A stretch of DNA of 37,537 nucleotides from positions 1-37,537 of the forward strand of contig JANBPT010000410.1 of NCBI GenBank assembly GCA_027575765.1, written 5' to 3'. The DNA comes from Tieghemiomyces parasiticus. Lineage: Eukaryota; Kickxellomycota; Dimargaritomycetes; Dimargaritales; Dimargaritaceae. The notes under the pieces were generated by a model. The model saw nothing but the letters and a program-made list of their open reading frames with translations, made no database searches and was not told the origin of the DNA. Position 1 is the first letter of the stretch, and the number at the start of each line of letters is the position of its first letter. The position numbers and the translations under genes are program-made. Positions 31,467 to 37,537 of the stretch are shown here, in pieces.

Positions 31467-32565
31467 TTACGAATTGATGGCTGGGGGACAGCGTACAAAA
31501 ACCCCTGTCTGGCTAAACTCCATTGCAGAGGTTAGGGTGTATTGGTCGGACCTGTGCCGGTACAAATTGCTTTGAAACTCGGCAAGGTACGCCTCGCGGC
31601 CGCTGGAGCAGCCTAGGAGAGACGGTACCGCCATGTCCCTAAAGTACACGTTGGCCCACACCAACACAAGCGACTCTAGTAATTGGCTCCATCCGTAACG
31701 GTCCTGGTAGGTAGCGCTGGACACGGTAATGGCAGTGCACAAGGTGATAAAGGCCAAGGTACTGAAAATCGTCCCGCGGTACCCGTTGCATGTGCGACAG
31801 GTCTTGCGGGGCAGGAGGCCCATGGCCACGCTGACAGCGACGCGGTAGGCCAGATTAGTTAGGAAACGGCGATGGAAGGAGGTGGTGCACACACACAGAT
31901 GCCTGGACCCGGGGCGGGGCGGTGGATGTAAATGTGGAGAGGGTAGAAGGTACCACAACGAACAGGACGCCAGAGAAGCACACCGTGCTGAGGATGGTGC
32001 AATGAACTTACCTCTTCTCACCAGTCGCCCCCAGATCGACAGAGCGCTTGACATATGCAGGTGGAAGTAGAGGGCTCAGATTTAAAGGAGACTGTTCAGA
32101 CTATAGGCAAGCTTGAGAGCCAGAACCACATAGGCTGCACCAATATAGGAGGGGGCAGTCGGGGGCAGTACGACACGGCCCGGAAGTATGAAAGGCCCAG
32201 GTCCCATAGCCGAACGAGGCTGCAAGAAGGCCTTGGTGAAGTGGGTCAAAGAGCCCATGGTTATAAGTTATATATAAAAAAGGATACTTAGCGGGAACTT
32301 CGGTAAGTGATGTGATTGTTAGTTCCGAGATCCTCTATATCCGTTAAGCGACAAAGGCTCTGGGCTACTAGAGCCAGACGCAATGTTCAGAATTACCTAG
32401 CTCTACAGCGGTAAACAGTGGGATATAACGTGTGCGGAACATCAGAGGGTTACTCATCAAGTGCAATAAAAAAACCGGGATTGTCAAGTCGAAAGCGTAG
32501 ACGAGACAGCCGACCCCGATCGCTGCGATACCCCAGCTGCCAACCGTGCGCCAATAATAGCGACA
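31467..32565 (-). pseudogene. Decayed 7TM receptor-like paralogue
   Basis: Three blocks on the minus strand align by eye without gaps to the intact 7TM gene at 34009-35365. They are a TM1 block ending in FRTRYIPLF (10 of 41 identical), a TM5/TM6 block starting LAYRVAVSV (11 of 35), and a TM7 block NVYFRDM...YLAEFQ (11 of 30). The TM1 exon (open 32565-32397) ends in a phase-1 GTAATT donor, the same intron position and phase as the intact copy. The second part has in-frame TAA (32084-32082) and TGA (32078-32076) codons just before a TM3-like stretch. TM4-like sequence appears only in a different frame from its neighbours. There is no in-frame ATG before TM1, and the conserved C-terminal tail is absent. 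A divergent gene with exons I failed to resolve is the alternative. Confidence 0.6.
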
Positions 32566-34008
32566 TTATCCGTGGAAAGGTGGTATAGTTGGAGGGTTAT
32601 AGGAGGAGGGGGGGTAGGTGCTATCGCGCCTTTAGAGGGGAAACAAACACTCCATTAGAAAGCCTAGTAGATATATATTGGCGGTTAGTAAGGGACACAC
32701 GGAGACGATCAGTATACTCACAGATCAGCTGAAGCATGGCAGCTGAGCCAGGAGGTATGGGCGTGGTAGCGATGCGTGGGAGTTGTTAGAGTCGTCAAGC
32801 CTGGATCCTTCGGGTCTCACAGTGGCAACTTTATACGGTACACATCAGTGTGAGTTGCTTTTAGGAGAGGCATAAGCGGCTACACTTTCCAGCAAATGGA
32901 GGGTGCGCACTGCCCACTTCCCTCTAAATGGCCTAGTTCGGCAGGGGAGGAGAGGATGTACACCCATCAATTCTCACTCTATCCTCCGCACCCCCGCCTC
33001 CATCCCTCCTCTGCTCTCACCCACCTCTTGCGCAGTGTACCGTGCTACCGTGACCAGCCGGATTATCCTACTGCTTCGTTGCATTGGCGAGTCAACCCTA
33101 CCTGGCGGGCCGGACCTACGGCTACTGTATTACCATCGACCCCTGGCCACGATTTTCTATATACACTGATGGCCTTACAGGCAACGCACAGTATGTCTGA
33201 AAGCCCTACAGAAGTCAGAATCCGAAACAGGGTTCACACCTCACCCTTCCTCTCCCTTTGTTACAGAAGACCCGGACTCTCGACACACCAATTTGGCGGG
33301 GTAGTGATCGACCAGTCGCTTTCCTGACCCTAAGCCAACTAGGCGTGAATAGAGAGGCCCAGCAGTAGAGATATAGCACGAGAACGATAGAGAGAGGTGA
33401 ATACCGGGTTCGAGGACACGATCTGTGGCCTGACCTGAGCCCCTTGTTGAGGACTTGCGGATCGTCTATGGTTACTAACCATTTCCCGCTTGCCACAGTG
33501 AACCTGTAAGCCCCCTACAGAAACCCCAGCCTCTGACCACGAGAGGGCTTGCTACCATCCGGTCTTGGCGTCTGTGGTAGATACCGTAAGCACTATCGTT
33601 TTTACCCCCCCCAAAAAGAAACGAGGGGGGAGGAGGGCGTAGGCACTTGGCGGACGGAATCAATCCTCTCTTCCTCCCTCCAGGTTACGTCCTCCTCTCT
33701 GGGATGTAAAGCCGCTCACTATATCATGTACAACGAATTGTTTGCTTTCCATCACGCTGCCGTAATGCCGCACGAACCTGGCATCTATAAAGTATTGCAA
33801 ACCTCAGTGGTACCACACACACAAAGCATAGTACATAATCGGGAAGGGGATAATTAAGTAATTGCCAACTCTAGGACATTTTCTTCAGGGGACTCAGGGT
33901 CATTGGACGACAGTACACGGATACTAACTATGTTATACTAGCTAGAAAGGCAGCAGATTAAATAAAGTGGCGCGTCATGCAAATATTGAAACTAGCAGGG
34001 GACCCCGG
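32566..34008. other. Intergenic region between receptor copies
   Basis: This 1.4 kb contains no recognisable domain on either strand. An open frame on the + strand (32896-33327, with ATG) has no family-like content and Pro/His-rich low-complexity sequence, so it is not called. Confidence 0.4.
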
Positions 34009-35365
34009 TTACACGAGATACGACTTCTCGTCCATAGGTTTTGTCGGTGCAAAAAGGGAGCGGACATCCGTGAGCTCGGCGTCCGACACTGACGCTGGGT
34101 AAACAACGTCTTTCTTACTCGGCATGGCCACCACCACGTCCTCCTCCATCGGCGTCATGGTTTCCGTCACCGAACCCTTCAGGGTCGTACCGTTATCGGC
34201 CCGGGAAGCAGTGCCGCTAGATGACTTGAATTCCGCCAGCCCGTCCATAGCTAGGGTCTCTTGGAACTGGGTGAGGTAGTTTTGACGGTCAAACAGGAAC
34301 CCATAGAGCGGCCGTGCCAGGGACGCCCAAAAGTACAGGTTGACCGCGATGAGCGAAAGGTTAAGCATGATGAAGCGGCCCCAACTGTGCAGCCAAAAGA
34401 CCTTCATACCGGTCACGCCCATCACGATGACCAGTACAGTAAACCCGGCGGTACTGATCATGGTCTCGAGGTACTCATTGAAAGACTTGCGTACGTTGCG
34501 GAGGAGGATGGCCAGGGTGATGGCAACGACTGTTAGGTAGTAGAGGGCGACACAGAATAACACGGAATAGCCCGGGCTGTACATGCACGTTCCCGGTTGA
34601 TCACCATTAGTGGTATACACCCAGCCGGGTATGGCAGTGCTCAGGATGGGGAATATAATCGGGAGCACGCACATGATGGCAAAAATTCCGTAGAAGTAGC
34701 GACCCCCGATGGGCTGCATACGCACGAGCAACCAGTAAAGGATCCACATGCGGTAGTTGACCACAACCAGGTAGAAGAGGAGGCCTGCGGAGTACATGAG
34801 CCAAACGTTTAGGATGATGCAAGAGGCCCGGGAATATGCGAGGGCCTTCGTCTCCAGCCCAATCAACTGGCCCAACCAGTAAATAAATCCGGCTGGTAGC
34901 GTGGGTTTTCATAACAGGAGTTAAGGGAAATGAGGCGCGGTGCGTGAGGAGGTATCAAGAGTGGAAATGCATGGTTAGAAGCCGGGTAATGAGTTATTTG
35001 GTGGTATGCCTTTTGGGGCGCTCTTTTTCGATCATAAAAAGAAAAGGGGAGTATTTGCATATCAGCCCAAAATATTCTGAACCTCATTTCACCGGTCTCC
35101 CAGGTAACCCGGGCCAATGGGTTCCGTATGGGGAGGAGGTCATGGAAGGTTATGAGCACCACTTACATATTTGTAGTATAAATAGAACCTTGATATTACG
35201 CGTCCGGAACGGGATAAATGTCCGTTTCTTAAGCAGCAATAGGATGAAAACGCTAATGTTGGCAATGTAGCAGACAACCCCTAGCACAATGGACGCGATG
35301 TCCAATCCATCAAATGGGTCGGGTATCCAGACCCCGTCTGCACCGGATTCCGGTGTCGTGGTCAT
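34009..35365 (-). CDS. Seven-transmembrane receptor-like protein, two exons
   Basis: Exons 35365-35167 and 34892-34009 on the minus strand join in phase 1 (LQI-S-GFIYW) and encode 360 residues. The intron is 274 nt. A short acidic N terminus is followed by seven hydrophobic segments at about 24-45, 58-78, 90-123, 133-157, 175-196, 211-232 and 238-263. C91 at the start of TM3 and C169 in the loop before TM5 are placed like the conserved GPCR disulfide pair. After TM7 comes RPLYGFLFDRQNYLTQFQETLAMDGL, then a Ser/Thr/Glu-rich cytoplasmic tail that ends SLFAPTKPMDEKSYLV. The topology fits a G-protein-coupled receptor-like protein. I recognise no ligand class, and there is no RGS domain. Related copies flank it on both sides. 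Confidence 0.82.
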
Positions 35366-37244
35366 GGCTGGTGTGTAGAGAGTCGCCGTGTACCTAGCTG
35401 GGCAGCTGTGGTAAATTTAAGCAGACCGCCACGACGGGGTGACAGCAGGTATGGCAAGGATAGTGGTCTCGGTGGCACCGATAGGCAGACGAGAGCAGAG
35501 GTTGTGACTGCGTTGGGTAGAACTTCGTATTGAAAGGTATGGAGAGAACAAAAAAAGGGGGGCGAAGTAGAGGTGTGGCGACACCACAGTAGGACAATGC
35601 AATGCTCAGACAGAAGTATCAAGTGTGTCATGTAAGACTGGAAACTTGCTCTTATACAGCGATAAACAAGCGTTATGGAATGGAAATCTGAACTGGATCA
35701 TCGAGCGGTCCGGCACAGCTGCCTATATAGTGGCCGGCCTGAGCTCCGCTACATACGGGGCTGTGCACCCATTACTATCACTTCGACTCCACTACTCCCA
35801 CATTTCCTGCTTCCTCATACCTTAACACGATACCCTTGAGTCCAAATGAGGGCCATACACCCTCTTTTCGCCTGCATGGCAAACATCCCGCCCTAAGGAT
35901 TCCCTGGTTCATTTCATTGGCGAAGTTCTCTTTATAGAGAACTAGTCTCACTACTACCGCTAGCTCACGCTTGTCTCTTCACTGTGGAAACAAGGTTGGA
36001 GGATAAGTCACTACTCACGGCGATCCAGCGGAAAACCCGTCATCCGTAGTACGTCGTGAACGGATTAGGAGGAACAGACGGGGAGGGGATCAACTTTAGC
36101 GTATGTGGAATAGAGAATAGGGAGGGAGGGAGGGAGAGGCAGAGAGAGGGAAAGAGAGAGAGAGAACAACAGGAAGCATGGCACGGGGACGAGATGGATA
36201 GGGTATGCTACGGGAATGGCCGGGTGGGCAGACTTCGATAGGCGAGAATGAAGTGCGCAACAATGGGGATATCGCAGGTCGCTCGGTCAGTAAATCCATA
36301 ATCAATTACTGATGGTGAGAATCGTAGTTAGCCAGCAGTGTGGTCTATATAATATAATCACCCCTTCTAAATCGACCCTACAGCATGAACTTGATGACGG
36401 ACTATCAATATTGGGAGAGCACATACTAAACGAGCACCCACCAATATCATATTTCCCGGTTTTCTCCACCCAGATATCGGTATCGCCCAGTCAATGATCA
36501 AGCCGATGTGCCCCCCCACGATGGTCAATAATCTCCGAATTGAACGCCTCGGCTGCTTTTTTTTTAATCATTATCTAAGCTACACATAGACGACGTCAAC
36601 CAGCCATTCACCCTCGTCCATATCGACGGCCCACAAGTCTCCTTCAGACGAGGCCAAGCAGGCGGCCCAATCATTTTGTGCAGGCCGATGGCGATAGAGA
36701 GAGAGAGGGAGAAGGTGACTGGTCGATGGGAAACCAAGGCATCCACTTCCTTTTCGGTAGCGATGAGCCGTATGGTTTGGTGCATTGTGGGAATACAACC
36801 ATTACCCCTCTTAACGCGCTGACAGTGGTTAAACTGAGTTGAGTAAATTTACTACTGTGAAGCGTGGGCAGTTTTCTCCGCCCCCTGGTAACTATTGAGA
36901 ATAGGCCACTACATGTGCCCTGGCCGCCACCTCTATTTGTAAGTCCATCTCGGGCAATCGCGGCATGGTACGACACGACACGGCCAGGCCGGGTCGTGGG
37001 GAGGATGAGCGGGAACGACCAGGGGAGCATGGCCCACGACTATAGGTAAAGCGCTTGTGCAGAAGAGTGGAGATTAGTCTCCAGTGACGGCTTGAGTCTT
37101 GCACCTAGTTATCAACAGGGTAAAGCTTGGTCTTCGGGCTGGTGGCAGTAAATCTACAAGTGGTAATTTATTGACGCGGTCCTGAGGCAGCGGCTTAACA
37201 GGACAACATAACTAACTGCTGACATCATGTTTTGACACCTCCAA
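35366..37244. other. Intergenic region between intact and partial receptor copies
   Basis: This 1.9 kb upstream of the intact receptor has a TATATA element near 35724, about 360 nt from the ATG, and a purine tract at 36120-36166. No receptor-like block (FRTR, DRQNYL or the C-terminal tail) was found here, nor any other gene. Confidence 0.4.
36120..36166. repeat. GGGA/GA purine repeat tract
   Basis: GGGA units are followed by GA units, giving a nearly pure purine strand of about 47 nt. It is directly visible simple sequence. Confidence 0.9.
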
Positions 37245-37537
37245 TCATACGAGGTACGCCTTCTCATCCAACGGTTTCGACGGGGCAAACAGGGACCGGA
37301 CGTTAGTTAGTTCGGCATCGGAAACAGAGTTTTGGTAGACGGAAAACTCCTTGGCCGGTGCCGCTTCGATCGCCTCCGCTGGTGTCTCGGTCCCCGTCAC
37401 GGACGCCTTTACCGCGGTACCCTCGGAACGGGACGCCGTACCGCCGCCGGACGACTGGAAACCAGTCAGTCCATCCATAGCCAAAGTCTCCTGGAAACGT
37501 GCCAGATAGTTTTGACGGTCGAAGAGGTAGCCGTAGA
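37245..37537 (-). CDS. Seven-transmembrane receptor-like protein, C-terminal part (cut by window edge)
   Basis: The frame is open from the right edge of the window to a stop at 37245, giving 96 visible residues. The first visible residues read YGYLFDRQNYLARFQETLAMDGL, nearly identical to the segment after TM7 in the neighbouring intact copy. A Ser/Thr/Ala/Glu-rich tail follows and ends SLFAPSKPLDEKAYLV. The last 26 residues match the neighbour at 22 positions, while the middle of the tail diverges. It is a tandem paralogue whose transmembrane part lies beyond the window. Confidence 0.85.
   Translation of the reverse strand, partial: YGYLFDRQNYLARFQETLAMDGLTGFQSSGGGTASRSEGTAVKASVTGTETPAEAIEAAPAKEFSVYQNSVSDAELTNVRSLFAPSKPLDEKAYLV

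Noticed and set aside
32004..32027. 24-nt GTAAGT...CAG segment in the decayed receptor copy as an intron
   Set aside because: It is far shorter than every other intron in the window (120 nt or more) and does not repair the in-frame stops.
32722..32737. ATGCTTCAGCTGATCT followed by GTGAGT (minus strand), a possible first exon for the decayed receptor copy
   Set aside because: The phase-1 end does not join in frame with the TM1 block through any acceptor I could find, so it is left unassigned.
32896..33327. 143-codon + strand open frame with an ATG
   Set aside because: It has Pro/His/Ser-rich low-complexity content, no domain and no promoter or splice support.

Overview
The window is nuclear DNA from a fungus. 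It has monoexonic and multi-exon protein genes, introns of about 120-275 nt with GTAAGT/GTGAGT-type donors and YAG acceptors, GC-rich third codon positions, TATA-like elements a short distance upstream of some ATGs, and AATAAA signals after some stops. A Hal4/Sat4-type kinase, a kelch plus coiled-coil polarity-type protein and a POF1-type adenylyltransferase fit a fungus. The many introns, the microexons and an unfamiliar 7TM family suggest an early-diverging (zygomycete-grade) lineage, but this lineage call is inference. No tRNA, rRNA, transposon or CRISPR array was recognised.

Layout, left to right: a Hal4/Sat4-like Ser/Thr kinase (+, 650-2971); a small Cys-rich PPxY protein (-, 3786-4448); an NMN adenylyltransferase-like protein (-, 5721-7079); methionine sulfoxide reductase A in three exons (-, 7579-8546); mitochondrial aconitase in four exons (+, 9984-12959); a 1331-residue kelch/coiled-coil protein (-, 14681-18676); 5.1 kb with no recognisable gene; an XPG/FEN1-family nuclease (-, 23827-25428) divergent from the transcription elongation factor Elf1 (+, 26182-26583); a five-exon UBXN4-like UBX protein (+, 26988-28853); a six-exon AP-1 sigma adaptin (-, 29289-30470); and, from 31.4 kb to the right edge, a tandem group of seven-transmembrane receptor-like genes on the minus strand. 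That group holds one decayed copy, one intact copy and one copy cut by the window edge.

Most genes are unrelated housekeeping functions: TCA cycle, NAD synthesis, oxidative repair, ER-associated degradation, clathrin transport, transcription and polarity. They form no operon-like unit. The two most unusual features are the tandem 7TM family with its strongly conserved C-terminal tail, and the repeated use of very small coding exons (25, 18, 22 and 6 nt) in three conserved genes. Each small exon was placed by reading-frame continuity and agreement with the protein family.
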